A stretch of 64,000 nt of DNA from Bordetella flabilis. Lineage in GTDB: Bacteria; Pseudomonadota; Gammaproteobacteria; Burkholderiales; Burkholderiaceae_B. The position numbers and the translations under genes are program-made. The stretch's first letter is position 1. The number at the start of each line of letters is the position of its first letter. The DNA is taken from positions 2,170,001 to 2,234,000 of the forward strand of contig NZ_CP016172.1 of NCBI RefSeq assembly GCF_001676725.1. The letters are read 5' to 3'. Positions 19,663 to 27,138 of this stretch are shown here, one piece after another. A model generated the notes under the pieces. That model ran no database searches. It worked only from the letters and a program-made list of their open reading frames with translations, and was not told where the DNA came from.

Positions 19663-19693
19663 TTGACTTAAGGGCAGGTCCCGTTCATAGTAT
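19663..19693 (+). promoter_or_regulatory. Candidate sigma-70 promoter and long leader of cspA
   Basis: The 377-base gap 19451-19827 holds no gene I can support. TTGACT at 19663 is followed by CATAGT (17-base spacer) or TAGTAT (19-base spacer). From there a leader of about 130 bases runs to the cspA ATG. Long leaders are usual for cold-shock genes, where RNA folding senses temperature. The distal part on the minus side should hold the promoter of the 112-residue protein gene, which I could not pinpoint. Confidence 0.45.
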
Positions 19694-19827
19694 CTGTGAG
19701 ATTTTCAAGCGGCGCGATCTTTGTACAGTTCAGAGTTCTTCCCGGTCTCCGCTATTGTTCTTGGCCCCATGCTTGAACGTCTCGTGTCCCGGGCTTTTTG
19801 CCCAGTTTAATTGCAAGGAATATCAGT

Positions 19828-20037
19828 ATGGCTCAGGAAACCGGCGTCGTTAAGTGGTTCAACTCTGAAAAAGGCTATGGCTTTATCACCCCGGAAGCGG
19901 GTGGCAAAGATCTGTTCGCGCACTTCTCCGAGATTCAAGGTAGCGGCTTCAAGTCGCTCGAAGAAAACCAGCGCGTGAGCTTCACGACCGCGAATGGCCC
20001 CAAGGGCCCGCAGGCCACGAAGATCCAAGTGCTCTAA
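19828..20037 (+). CDS. cspA: Cold-shock protein, CspA family
   Basis: Single cold-shock domain protein of 69 residues. Both RNA-binding motifs are present: RNP1-like KGYGFITP at about 16-23 and RNP2-like DLFAHFS at about 30-36, after the usual GVVKWFN start. It binds single-stranded nucleic acid and acts as an RNA chaperone or antiterminator. The start ATG 19828 gives the standard length; ten more in-frame codons upstream have no family match. It has its own long leader and a terminator 20 bases past the stop, so it is a single-gene unit. Whether it is cold-induced or constitutive is not shown by sequence. Confidence 0.96.
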   Translation: MAQETGVVKWFNSEKGYGFITPEAGGKDLFAHFSEIQGSGFKSLEENQRVSFTTANGPKGPQATKIQVL

Positions 20038-20052
20038 GTTGAATACTTGAGC

Positions 20053-20080
20053 AAAGAGCCCCGCTTCGGCGGGGCTTTTT
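20053..20080 (+). terminator. Rho-independent terminator of cspA
   Basis: Eight-bp stem AGCCCCGC / GCGGGGCT with a TTCG tetraloop and a T run at 20076-20080. Confidence 0.9.
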
Positions 20081-20257
20081 GTTGTCTGCCGCCCATACCA
20101 GCCATAGTACTTCGCCGGGATTCCCCGGTTCGGCAAATGTGGACCACCCAGTGGCGCCCGCCCGGCAACCTGTCGCAGGACAGCCGGTGACCTGTGCGTC
20201 CATACGCACCGCGGCTGCGGCACGTCGACACGCTTTCACGTAAACCGGCGTGGCTGC

Positions 20258-20291
20258 AAAAATAAAGCGGCCCGCGTTGCCGCGGGCCGCT
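20258..20291 (-). terminator. Rho-independent terminator downstream of tRNA-Met
   Basis: An 11-bp perfect GC-rich stem (20266-20276 with 20281-20291, loop four bases) followed on the minus strand by TTTATTTTT. It lies ten bases past the tRNA 3' end. Confidence 0.85.
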
Positions 20292-20300
20292 GAAACATCC

Positions 20301-20377
20301 TGGTGGCGCATCCCTGATTCGAACAGGGGACCTGCGGATTATGATTCCGTCGCTCTAACCGGCTGAGCTAATGCGCC
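20301..20377 (-). tRNA. tRNA-Met (anticodon CAT)
   Basis: A full cloverleaf of 77 bases including the encoded CCA: acceptor GGCGCAT/ATGCGCC, D-arm GCTC-GAGC, T-arm CCCTG-TTCGAAT-CAGGG. The anticodon loop ATCATAA carries CAT. The acceptor is fully paired at its first base, so it is not initiator tRNA. I take it as elongator Met; a tRNA-Ile2 whose C34 becomes lysidine cannot be excluded from the anticodon alone. Confidence 0.88.
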
Positions 20378-20557
20378 AAATCCCATGAGCCGACGTCGGT
20401 GCGTTGGCAGAGCTTTGCAAGCGTCTACCGCCACGCGGCCCCTGGAAAGAGCGAGATTCTAGCACGCGATTTTGCCGCTTGCCAAATGTGCCCGGCAGGG
20501 TCGCATCCTCACTGTGGAGGCGGCACTGCTATCGCGCCACGTGGCCGAAACGCGTGT

Positions 20558-21862
20558 TCAGGCATCGCGCGCCAGCCTGAAACCCGAGAATTGCCACCGC
20601 GCGTCGGGTGGAAAGAAATTGCGATAGGTCGGCCTGATGTGGGTGCGAGGCGTCGCGCAGGAGCCACCCCTCAGCACGTACTGGTTGCACATGAACTTGC
20701 CGTTGTACTCGCCCACTGCGCCGGGGGCGGCGGCGAATCCGGGGTACGGTTCATATGGACTGCACGTCCATTCCCAGACGTCGCCATACAGTTGCAGCGC
20801 CGATACACCGTCGTCATGTGTCGCTGCCCGCGGATGCAGCAATCCGGACTCGACCATGTTGGCGTGCGTGTCCGGGCCCGCGTAGCGCCGCGCCACTTGC
20901 TCCCATTCCGCTTCCCTGGGCAACCGGGCGCCAGCCCAGCGCGCGTAGGCGTCCGCCTCGAAATAGCTGATGTGCACCACAGGCGCCTCGAGGTCCAGCG
21001 GCTCCATGCCGTGCAAAGTAAAGGCATGCCAGGTATCGTCCTGTTGCTCCCAGTAGAGCGGCGCATGCCAACCGTGCGTGTTGATCGCATCCCAGCCCAG
21101 GGATAGCCAGAACTCAGGTCGACGGTAGCCGTCGTCCTCGATAAAGGCGAGATACTCGCGCTGCGTGACTGGTCTGCGTGCAAGCTCATACGGCCGCAGC
21201 AAGACCTCGTGGGCCGGCATTTCGTTATCGAAGCAGAAACTGGCCTCGGCATGGCCCGTTCGTACGATGCCGCCCGGATGGTGCAGCCAGCCATTGGTGG
21301 TCGCCGGCCTGATCGCGCGCGGACGCGCGCCCTGCGCATAGGCGGGGCGCAGCGGATTGCACGCCAGCAGATGCTTCACGTCGGTCAGGATCAGTTCCTG
21401 ATGCTGCTGCTCATGATGCAGTCCCAGTACCACCAGGGCCTCGAACTCGGTATTCCCGCGCATGCGCGCCGTCAGCTCAACCATGGCGGTGTCTACATGA
21501 TCCCGGTACGCGACGATGTCGCGATACGGCGGGCGCGTCAGCAAGCCGCGCTGCGGGCGGGGATGCCGTTGGCCGATGGCGTTGTAGTACGAATTGAAGA
21601 GATAGCCGTACTGTGGATGAAAGGGCACATAGTCGGCCGCGTAACGTTGCAGCAGAAAGGTTTCGAAGAACCAGGTGGTATGAGCCAAGTGCCATTTGAC
21701 CGGGCTGGCATCGGGCATGGACTGGGCCTGGCAGTCTTCCGGCGACAGGGGCTCTGCAAGGGCCAGACTGGCGTGGCGCACGGCGGTATAGTCGGTCGCG
21801 CCGGGGCAAGCGGAAGTGTCGAGGGCGCTCGCACGCGATGTAGCGGGATGAATCGTATCCAT
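20558..21862 (-). CDS. egtB: Ergothioneine biosynthesis sulfoxide synthase EgtB
   Basis: Non-heme iron enzyme of 434 residues that joins trimethyl-histidine (hercynine) to a thiol and oxidises it, the central step to ergothioneine. The N-terminal DinB-like domain shows the expected iron ligands: His61 in WHLAH and His150/His154 in HHEQQH. The C-terminal formylglycine-generating-enzyme-like domain (from about 195) has ISYFEADAYARWAGARLP and YNGKFMCNQYVLRGGS and ends RPTYRNFFPP...GFRLARD. The ATG at 21860-21862 was chosen as the first giving family length. It follows egtD by 38 bases. No egtA or egtC is present, as in other two-gene systems, so the thiol donor is not known. Confidence 0.93.
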   Translation of the reverse strand: MDTIHPATSRASALDTSACPGATDYTAVRHASLALAEPLSPEDCQAQSMPDASPVKWHLAHTTWFFETFLLQRYAADYVPFHPQYGYLFNSYYNAIGQRHPRPQRGLLTRPPYRDIVAYRDHVDTAMVELTARMRGNTEFEALVVLGLHHEQQHQELILTDVKHLLACNPLRPAYAQGARPRAIRPATTNGWLHHPGGIVRTGHAEASFCFDNEMPAHEVLLRPYELARRPVTQREYLAFIEDDGYRRPEFWLSLGWDAINTHGWHAPLYWEQQDDTWHAFTLHGMEPLDLEAPVVHISYFEADAYARWAGARLPREAEWEQVARRYAGPDTHANMVESGLLHPRAATHDDGVSALQLYGDVWEWTCSPYEPYPGFAAAPGAVGEYNGKFMCNQYVLRGGSCATPRTHIRPTYRNFFPPDARWQFSGFRLARDA

Positions 21863-21900
21863 GAAGAAGCTTCTCCTGGGGCAGGGGCGGGCTGTGGTGC

Positions 21901-22920
21901 CTAAGCCCTGGCACAAAAGACGGCAAACCATTCACGCGCATCGGTCCAATATCGAACCTGACCGAAGCCTGCACGTGCCAGCATGGCCTTGAACGCCTGC
22001 GGCCGGTACTTGTAGGAGTCCTCGGTGTGGATGCGCTCGCCTGCGGCAAATCTTCGCTGACCGCCCGGCCAGGTAAGCGTCACATCGGTGCGCGCGCGCA
22101 GGTGCATTTCGATGCGGGACCGCGCCTCATTGAAGTAGGCGACATGCTGCCATTGGGACAGATCGAAATCGGTACGAACGATGCGGTTCACATGCCGCAG
22201 CAGGTTCAGATTGAAAGCCGCCGTTACTCCCACGGCGTCGTCATACGCCGGCTCAAGGATATCGCGTGGCTTTACCAGATCCACCCCTATGATGATGGCA
22301 CCACCCTCGGACTGCCTGCGAATGCGATGGAGCAGCGCCGCCGCATCATCCGGCGCCAGGTTGCCAATGCTGGAACCGGGATAAAAGAAAACACGCTGGT
22401 CCGTGTGTATGTCGGCGGGCAAGGCGAGATCATGGAAGAAATCCATGCCGACGCCGACGATGTCGAGTTCCGGATAACGTCCCGCGATACGTTTGACGGC
22501 GCTGCGCAGGTACTCGATGGAGATGTCTACGGGTGCGTACTGCGGGGGATTCAAATAAGGCAGCAGGCGTTCCGCCTTGGCACAGTCCCCCGCGCCCAGA
22601 TCGACCAGCACCTGCGCAACACCGGCGTGAGCCGCGATTTCCGCGGCATGGCGGCTAAAGATCTCGTTTTCGCAACGGGTGGGGTAATACTCGTCGAGCA
22701 AGGTGATGGCTGTGAACAGGCTCGAGCCGAGTTCGTCGTAAAGGAACTTGGGGCTGATGTGGGCCTGGGGCAGGGCCAGACCTTGAAGCAGTTCATTCGT
22801 GACCGTATCGCCCGCTTCCGTGTGCAGCTGATGGAAGCGTGGCTCGCGCGATGGCGCGGGGCACGCCGACGACGGCGAAACGTTATCGGCGAGCGAGGGC
22901 GAGTAGGAGGGAGATCGCAT
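21901..22920 (-). CDS. egtD: L-histidine N-alpha-methyltransferase EgtD
   Basis: Makes hercynine from histidine and three S-adenosylmethionine molecules, the first step of ergothioneine synthesis. The protein is 339 residues. The SAM-binding motif VLVDLGAGDCAKAERLL and the block YAPVDISIEYLRSAVKRI are visible, as are FFYPGSSIGNL and SGGAIIIGVDLVKPRDILEPAYDD-like segments of the EgtD family. The ATG at 22918-22920 fits a predicted sigma-54 start at about 22957; an in-frame start 40 codons upstream would lie above that promoter. egtB follows, so egtD-egtB form one operon. Confidence 0.93.
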   Translation of the reverse strand: MRSPSYSPSLADNVSPSSACPAPSREPRFHQLHTEAGDTVTNELLQGLALPQAHISPKFLYDELGSSLFTAITLLDEYYPTRCENEIFSRHAAEIAAHAGVAQVLVDLGAGDCAKAERLLPYLNPPQYAPVDISIEYLRSAVKRIAGRYPELDIVGVGMDFFHDLALPADIHTDQRVFFYPGSSIGNLAPDDAAALLHRIRRQSEGGAIIIGVDLVKPRDILEPAYDDAVGVTAAFNLNLLRHVNRIVRTDFDLSQWQHVAYFNEARSRIEMHLRARTDVTLTWPGGQRRFAAGERIHTEDSYKYRPQAFKAMLARAGFGQVRYWTDAREWFAVFCARA

Positions 22921-22967
22921 GCAGAGTTGGTCCTTGTAGGCCGGGAACGCGGCCGAGCAGGGGTGGA

Positions 22968-22983
22968 AGCAAACCCCGTTCCC
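22968..22983 (-). promoter_or_regulatory. Candidate sigma-54 promoter of egtD-egtB
   Basis: On the minus strand GGGAAC-GGGGT-TTGCT matches TGGCAC-N5-TTGC at eight of ten positions, with GG and GC ten bases apart and a perfect -12 box. Predicted start about 22957, 37 bases before the egtD ATG. The -24 box is weaker than in the neighbours. Confidence 0.5.
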
Positions 22984-23142
22984 GGTGCATGATGGGACGG
23001 AGTAAGCAGTTCGTCTCGCCTGAAATAGGGCTTTACCCATCGTTTCGAAAGAATAGGGCCTTGGCCACAGTCAAGCTCGACAATGGGTCATACGGTACGC
23101 CGTCCCCTTTGTCACCCGCAAGGGCTTTTTCGAGGAGAGACC

Positions 23143-23481
23143 ATGAATAGCAATTCGCATAGCGCCGAGCTTCTGGCCAGCAAGGACCGGGTAGCAAGCA
23201 GCTTACGTGAACTGATGGCAGGTACCGAGGAACTCCTGCGTTCCACGGCCTCGTACACGGGTGAAGAAATCGACATCGCACGCAAGCGGCTGAAGAGCCA
23301 ACTGGAGTCCGCACGCAATATGGCAGGCGAATGGGAAGGCACCGCTGCCGAACGCTATCGGCGCGTGTCCGCCGTCACGGACGAATATGTCCATGAGAAT
23401 GCCTGGAAGTCCATCGGCTTGGCGGCTCTGGTGGGGCTATTGCTGGGGGCCTGCCTGGCCTCCGGCAGCGATCGCCGCTAG
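23143..23481 (+). CDS. DUF883/YqjD-ElaB family membrane-anchored protein
   Basis: A 112-residue protein with the DUF883 layout: an amphipathic helical N-terminal part (about 10-85, rich in Glu, Arg and Ala) and a single C-terminal membrane helix (about 89-107) in the family context YVHENAWKSIGLAALVG. E. coli relatives YqjD and ElaB sit in the inner membrane, bind ribosomes in stationary phase and are stress-induced. The ATG at 23143 follows GAGGAGAGA. It starts a row of closely spaced genes (23527, 24089) that look co-transcribed. A weak -24/-12-like sequence upstream (six of ten matches) was not accepted as a promoter. Confidence 0.85.
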   Translation: MNSNSHSAELLASKDRVASSLRELMAGTEELLRSTASYTGEEIDIARKRLKSQLESARNMAGEWEGTAAERYRRVSAVTDEYVHENAWKSIGLAALVGLLLGACLASGSDRR

Positions 23482-23526
23482 CGGTCTCCAGGATCCTGGA
23501 CGCGCATCTGCGAGCGGTATGTCGCC

Positions 23527-24078
23527 ATGTCGTTGATTATCATCGCGCGTTTTGATAGCTTGCCGGCCGCGGCAAGCGCTGCGCATGCGCTCGTGACGGA
23601 CGGTTTCCACGAGGACGCTGTCAGCGTCTTCCGTGCGGGGGACAACCGCATGTCGGGGCGGCGTGGGGAGCGCTGGCCGGGGCGTCTGGTGTACGCGGCG
23701 ATGGCCAGGACCGCGGCCCTGGCCGCGGCAGGGGCGGCGGTTGGCGCCACGGTATCGGCGTTGATGGGGATTCCCGACGCCTACGGCGTCGGGATCACTG
23801 CGGTTGGTGCGCTGGTGGGTTCTCTCGCCAGCACGTTGCTTGTGCTGTTCGAGCGCCATGCGGCGCGAGGTGACGGCAGCGTGCCGCCTCAGGCCGCGTT
23901 CGTGGCAGTCATTGCAGAACCGGGCGAGGAAGTGCAAGGCGCGCAGTTGCTGCGCGACGCGGGCGGGCAAGGCATTGAACGAGTGCGCGGTCGTCATCTG
24001 TCGCGAGTGCCTGCGCAAGACGAAACGCGTACCGACAGGGGCGGCCTGCGGACCGGGCTGTCCGATTCCATGATGTAA
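23527..24078 (+). CDS. Hypothetical membrane protein (183 aa), stress-protein-like
   Basis: Protein of 183 residues whose first 35 residues (SLIIIARFDSLPAAASAAHAL) form a small alpha/beta unit, followed by two Ala/Gly-rich membrane helices at about 61-81 and 87-107. The C-terminal part begins with AFVAVIAEPGEE and contains a second beta-like strand. This half-and-half arrangement, a ferredoxin-like fold split by membrane helices, resembles general-stress proteins of the DUF1269/YflT kind, but I am not certain. It lies 45 bases after the DUF883 gene and ten bases before the hydrophilin-like gene, so the three are likely one operon. Confidence 0.7.
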   Translation: MSLIIIARFDSLPAAASAAHALVTDGFHEDAVSVFRAGDNRMSGRRGERWPGRLVYAAMARTAALAAAGAAVGATVSALMGIPDAYGVGITAVGALVGSLASTLLVLFERHAARGDGSVPPQAAFVAVIAEPGEEVQGAQLLRDAGGQGIERVRGRHLSRVPAQDETRTDRGGLRTGLSDSMM

Positions 24079-24088
24079 GGAGATGACC

Positions 24089-24409
24089 ATGAAAGCCGCA
24101 CGTACCGATGAACGTGACAAGACCGCTGGCAGCGACACGCACCCCGCCGGCGAACAGGCGGAAACGCACAGGGAAGGGCCGCCGCGCGTATCCCACGAAC
24201 TGGACAAACAGGAGGAATGGGACACCGCCGCGAAGGACCGTGGCTTCCAGAAGGGAGACCAAGGCGGCTACAAGGGCGACTACGACCACGGCAAGTATGA
24301 GGATCGCGACTTCGGCTTTCCCAAGAAGGAGGATGCCGAGCGTAATCAAGGGTCGCGCCAGGCAACCCCGTCGCTGGCCGAGGGCGAGCGCAAGAACAAG
24401 AACGGATAA
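24089..24409 (+). CDS. Hydrophilin-like, intrinsically disordered small protein (106 aa)
   Basis: Protein of 106 residues with almost no hydrophobic residues. It is dominated by Lys, Glu, Asp, Gly and Gln, and has a Gly/Tyr-rich repeat block QGGYKGDYDHGKYEDRD near residues 62-80. There is no cysteine and no signal peptide. Such proteins (hydrophilins, GsiB- or LEA-like) protect against drying and salt stress; that role is inferred from composition only. The second of two nearby ATG codons (24089) was chosen because AAGGAG lies six bases before it but directly touches the first. The gene follows the 183-residue membrane protein by ten bases. Confidence 0.7.
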   Translation: MKAARTDERDKTAGSDTHPAGEQAETHREGPPRVSHELDKQEEWDTAAKDRGFQKGDQGGYKGDYDHGKYEDRDFGFPKKEDAERNQGSRQATPSLAEGERKNKNG

Positions 24410-24479
24410 GGCGCGCACGATGTCCCGAGCGGTTCGCTTCGTGTAAGGGCCGCGGCTTTCGTCATCGCGTCCAGTATGC

Positions 24480-24495
24480 GGCACTTGCCGAGCGC
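24480..24495 (+). promoter_or_regulatory. Possible sigma-54 promoter of the phospholipase D-family gene
   Basis: CGGCAC-TTGCC-GAGC has a good -24 box but only two of four -12 bases (seven of ten overall), with GG and GC correctly ten apart. Predicted start near 24517. Weak; listed because it is placed and oriented like the stronger sites nearby. Confidence 0.25.
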
Positions 24496-24539
24496 CACGA
24501 GCGGCGCTTCGGCCGTGTCGGTTCGTCCAGGGAGTCATC

Positions 24540-25991
24540 ATGAAACGGTCTTTGCGGGCCCTCGTGCTCGCGGGGCTTGGCTGCCTCATTGCCGCGTGCG
24601 CGACGGTGCCGGACGCCAGCGAGGTCAGCGCCTCTCAAAGCCAGATTCGTATCGCCACGCAGGCGGGTTGGCTCAGCTATCAGCGCAGCCAGGAACTCGT
24701 CAAGAAACTCGACGAAGGCCAAGGTACCCCGGGGCAGGCGGCGCCAGCCGTATCCGGCGATCCCGAATCCGGTTTCCTGCAACGCCATCTGCAGGTCGAA
24801 GAGGCAATCAACGGATCGCCGCTGGTTGCGGGCAACCGCGTTGCGCTGCTTGCCGACGGTCCAAACACGTATCGCGCCATGCTCGAGGCGATACGGGGCG
24901 CGCGCCAGTACGTCCACATGGAAAGCTACATCTTCGATGACGACGAGGCTGGCAGAACCTTCGCGGATGCTCTCATTGCCAAGCGGCGGCAGGGTGTTGC
25001 CGTTGCGCTCATGGTGGACGGCGTCGGGACGCTCGGCACGCCGGCAACGCTATTCGACCGCATGCGGGACGCGGGCGTTCAGGTCGTTATCTTCAATCCC
25101 GTCAATCCTGCCAAGGCCCGCGCCGGCTGGGCTCCCAACAACCGCGACCACCGCAAGCTATTGGTGGTGGACGGCAAGGTCGGATTTCTCGGCGGCATCA
25201 ATATCAGCGACGTGTATGAGTCCTCTTCATCCGGCGGTTCATCGGCTGCGCTCATAAGAAGCGGCAAAGCAGAAGGCCAGCGGCCGAATCCCAAAGAGGT
25301 ACCCTGGCGCGACACGCAGATACGGGTCGACGGGCCGGCCGTCGCGGACATCGAGCGGGTGATGCAAGCGGGATGGCAGGAGCAGCATGGGCCACCGCTG
25401 GACGCTCGCGAATTCTTTCCCGCGGCCAGGCCGCAGGGCGACACGATCATGCGCATCATCGCGAACCGGCCCGGAGACCGCGATGGCTATAACCTGTATT
25501 TGACTCTCATGTCGGCCATCCAGTCCGCACAGCAGTCCATCCACATCACGATGGCCTACTTCGTGCCGGACCCCGCTTTCGTCCAGGCCTTGATGGATGC
25601 CGCGCGCCGCAAGGTCGATGTGGTCATCGTCCTGCCGGGCTTCACGGATTCGTCACTGGTGTTTCATGCCGGCCGATCTCACTACACCGCGCTGCTGGAG
25701 GCTGGCGTGAAGATCTATGAGCGTCGCGACGCGTTGCTGCACGCGAAGACAGCCGTCATAGACGGCGTCTGGTCAACGGTGGGTTCCAGCAACCTTGATT
25801 GGCGCAGTTTCGCGCTGAACTATGAGCTGAACGCCGTCATCCTCGGACGCGAGTTCGGCGATCAAATGGAGGCGTTATTCGCGGACGATGTCGCGCGCTC
25901 CACGCGCATCGACGAGCAAGCCTGGTCCGATCGCGGCATCAAGGCCCGTTTCATGGAGACCATATCGCGTTTGTTCGAGCGATGGCTGTGA
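24540..25991 (+). CDS. Phospholipase D-family lipoprotein, cardiolipin synthase-like
   Basis: A 483-residue protein with two HKD catalytic motifs: HRKLLVVD (in NNRDHRKLLVVDGKVGFLGG) near residue 207 and HAKTAVID near 402, each followed by the usual GSSN or GGIN turn. This is the two-domain layout of cardiolipin synthases (ClsB/ClsC). Unusually for those, it begins with a lipoprotein signal: hydrophobic stretch then LIAAC, with Cys20 as lipidation site, so it should be anchored on the periplasmic side. It may remodel phospholipids in the envelope under stress. Its neighbours are stress-type genes. It converges on the 122-residue periplasmic protein across a two-way terminator. Confidence 0.88.
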   Translation: MKRSLRALVLAGLGCLIAACATVPDASEVSASQSQIRIATQAGWLSYQRSQELVKKLDEGQGTPGQAAPAVSGDPESGFLQRHLQVEEAINGSPLVAGNRVALLADGPNTYRAMLEAIRGARQYVHMESYIFDDDEAGRTFADALIAKRRQGVAVALMVDGVGTLGTPATLFDRMRDAGVQVVIFNPVNPAKARAGWAPNNRDHRKLLVVDGKVGFLGGINISDVYESSSSGGSSAALIRSGKAEGQRPNPKEVPWRDTQIRVDGPAVADIERVMQAGWQEQHGPPLDAREFFPAARPQGDTIMRIIANRPGDRDGYNLYLTLMSAIQSAQQSIHITMAYFVPDPAFVQALMDAARRKVDVVIVLPGFTDSSLVFHAGRSHYTALLEAGVKIYERRDALLHAKTAVIDGVWSTVGSSNLDWRSFALNYELNAVILGREFGDQMEALFADDVARSTRIDEQAWSDRGIKARFMETISRLFERWL

Positions 25992-26072
25992 GGCCGCACG
26001 CGCTACGGTGGCGTTGACGCGGTGCTTGGCACCGGACCGCCGCCTCGGCAGGCATGGGATAGGGCTCAGACG

Positions 26073-26107
26073 AAAAAACCGGGCTGCGCGAAGCAGCCCG
26101 GTTTTGC
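26073..26107. terminator. Bidirectional terminator between convergent genes
   Basis: A 13-bp perfect stem (26075-26087 with 26093-26105, loop GCGAA) bounded by a run of A on one side and T on the other, so it works in both directions. Confidence 0.88.
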
Positions 26108-26130
26108 ACGCCTGCAAGTCTCAGGAATGG

Positions 26131-26499
26131 CTACTTGCCGAAGCGCGTCTTGGCGTCCGCCATGCAGGCGTCCTTCGCATTGCCCGACATCGCGTCGCAC
26201 TTTTCCTTGGCGACGTCGTACTCGGATTTGCGTTTCTCCTTGGTGGCTTCATGCCGGGCTTCCGCCTTTTCCTTCGCCTGCTTGGTGTCGGCCTTGGCGC
26301 TGTCTCGCGTTGCCTTCGCCTGCTTTTCGCAGACGTCCTTATCGTTGCCCTTCAATGCGTCGCACTTCTTCTGGTCGGCCCGATACTGCGCATCGATTTC
26401 CTTGTTGGTCATGGGCGCTTGCGTCTGGGCATGTGCTGTGAAAGCCAGTGCCGGGATGCTGACGAACACGGCGCTGAGGGCGAGTTTGATGGGGCTCAT
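26131..26499 (-). CDS. Periplasmic Lys/Ala-rich protein with two Cys-x10-Cys repeats (122 aa)
   Basis: Secreted protein of 122 residues: signal peptide 1-24 ending AHA, then two related segments, KKCDALKGNDKDVCEKQAKA (Cys46 and Cys57) and EKCDAMSGNAKDACMADAK (Cys101 and Cys112). Each has a Cys-x10-Cys pair, probably one disulfide each, 55 residues apart. They are joined by a highly charged helix of Ala, Lys and Glu. I know this type only as an uncharacterised family in Burkholderiales. A nine-of-ten sigma-54 promoter lies 54 bases upstream of the ATG. Internal duplication and disulfide-capped helices suggest an envelope structural or binding protein, but function is unknown. Confidence 0.8.
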   Translation of the reverse strand: MSPIKLALSAVFVSIPALAFTAHAQTQAPMTNKEIDAQYRADQKKCDALKGNDKDVCEKQAKATRDSAKADTKQAKEKAEARHEATKEKRKSEYDVAKEKCDAMSGNAKDACMADAKTRFGK

Positions 26500-26562
26500 G
26501 GGCGGTACTCCTTCTACGTTAGATTGACCGGTTGGCCTTACCCTTGTTGGGTACTGTGGAGC

Positions 26563-26579
26563 TCGCAAGCGTTGTGCCC
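26563..26579 (-). promoter_or_regulatory. Sigma-54 promoter of the Cys-x10-Cys periplasmic protein gene
   Basis: On the minus strand GGGCAC-AACGC-TTGC matches nine of ten consensus bases with exact spacing. The 15 bases GGCACAACGCTTGCG are identical to those of the promoter at 33234-33250. Predicted start near 26553. Confidence 0.75.
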
Positions 26580-26660
26580 ATGCGTAGAGCGCAATCCAGG
26601 GGCCAGGCCACGCGATGCGGGCGTACCCATAAACCGCGGATTGGATCGGAGCAATAGGAT

Positions 26661-26676
26661 GGGCATGCAGTTTGCT
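26661..26676 (+). promoter_or_regulatory. Candidate sigma-54 promoter of the Pro/Thr-rich secreted protein gene
   Basis: GGGCAT-GCAGT-TTGCT matches eight of ten bases, with a perfect -12 box and GG/GC ten apart. Predicted start near 26687, 29 bases before the ATG at 26716. It is divergent from the promoter at 26563. Confidence 0.6.
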
Positions 26677-26715
26677 GTACACGGTGTCCATACTTGTCAC
26701 CCAAGGGAGAACACT

Positions 26716-27048
26716 ATGAAGCTGAGTCGCCTGACATCCATGTTGATTCTTGCCACGGCCATTGGCTCCAGCGCCGCGCTGGCGCAGCAGAGCGCGCCCA
26801 CGACGCCGACCACCACGCCGAACGATTCGACGGCCACGCCGCCGAATAACAGCAAGGTGCCTCCCGGTACTCCCGCGCCCGCACCCTACTCGTCACAGCC
26901 GACCACGACTGCGCCGGTCAACCGCGATGCCTCCGGCAGTGATCTCAGAAAGGACGGCGAGCCTCGTTTGCCCTCCGACATGAAGAACACGAACGTGTCT
27001 CCTACCCAGGGTGGCGGTGCGCCGTATACGGCTCCTGACAAGAAGTAG
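26716..27048 (+). CDS. Secreted Pro/Thr-rich small protein (110 aa)
   Basis: Protein of 110 residues with a signal peptide (1-23, cleavage after ALA) followed by a low-complexity mature region rich in Pro, Thr, Ser and Asn (repeats of PTTP and TATPP) and a polar tail with PSDMKNTNVSP. It has no cysteine and no predicted fold, so it is probably a disordered periplasmic or envelope protein. AAGGGAG lies eight bases before the ATG. It is divergently paired with the Cys-x10-Cys protein gene, and both have sigma-54-like promoters in the shared 216-base gap. I do not recognise a family. Confidence 0.72.
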   Translation: MKLSRLTSMLILATAIGSSAALAQQSAPTTPTTTPNDSTATPPNNSKVPPGTPAPAPYSSQPTTTAPVNRDASGSDLRKDGEPRLPSDMKNTNVSPTQGGGAPYTAPDKK

Positions 27049-27085
27049 GGCCTCGCCACGCCTGTACCCAGGCGATGTGATGTGA

Positions 27086-27120
27086 ACGACAAGGGGGCGC
27101 ATCGAGCGCCCCCTTGTCGT
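27086..27120. terminator. Strong hairpin between convergent genes, probable terminator
   Basis: A 15-bp perfect stem (27086-27100 with 27106-27120) separates the secreted protein gene from rpoN. The T run is short on both sides, so efficiency is uncertain. Confidence 0.6.
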
Positions 27121-27138
27121 TTCCGCTACGAGTGACCG

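Noticed and set aside
23050..23080. Sigma-54-like TGGCCA-N5-AAGC before the DUF883 gene
   Set aside because: Only six of ten bases match; GG-N10-GC alone is common in such GC-rich DNA.
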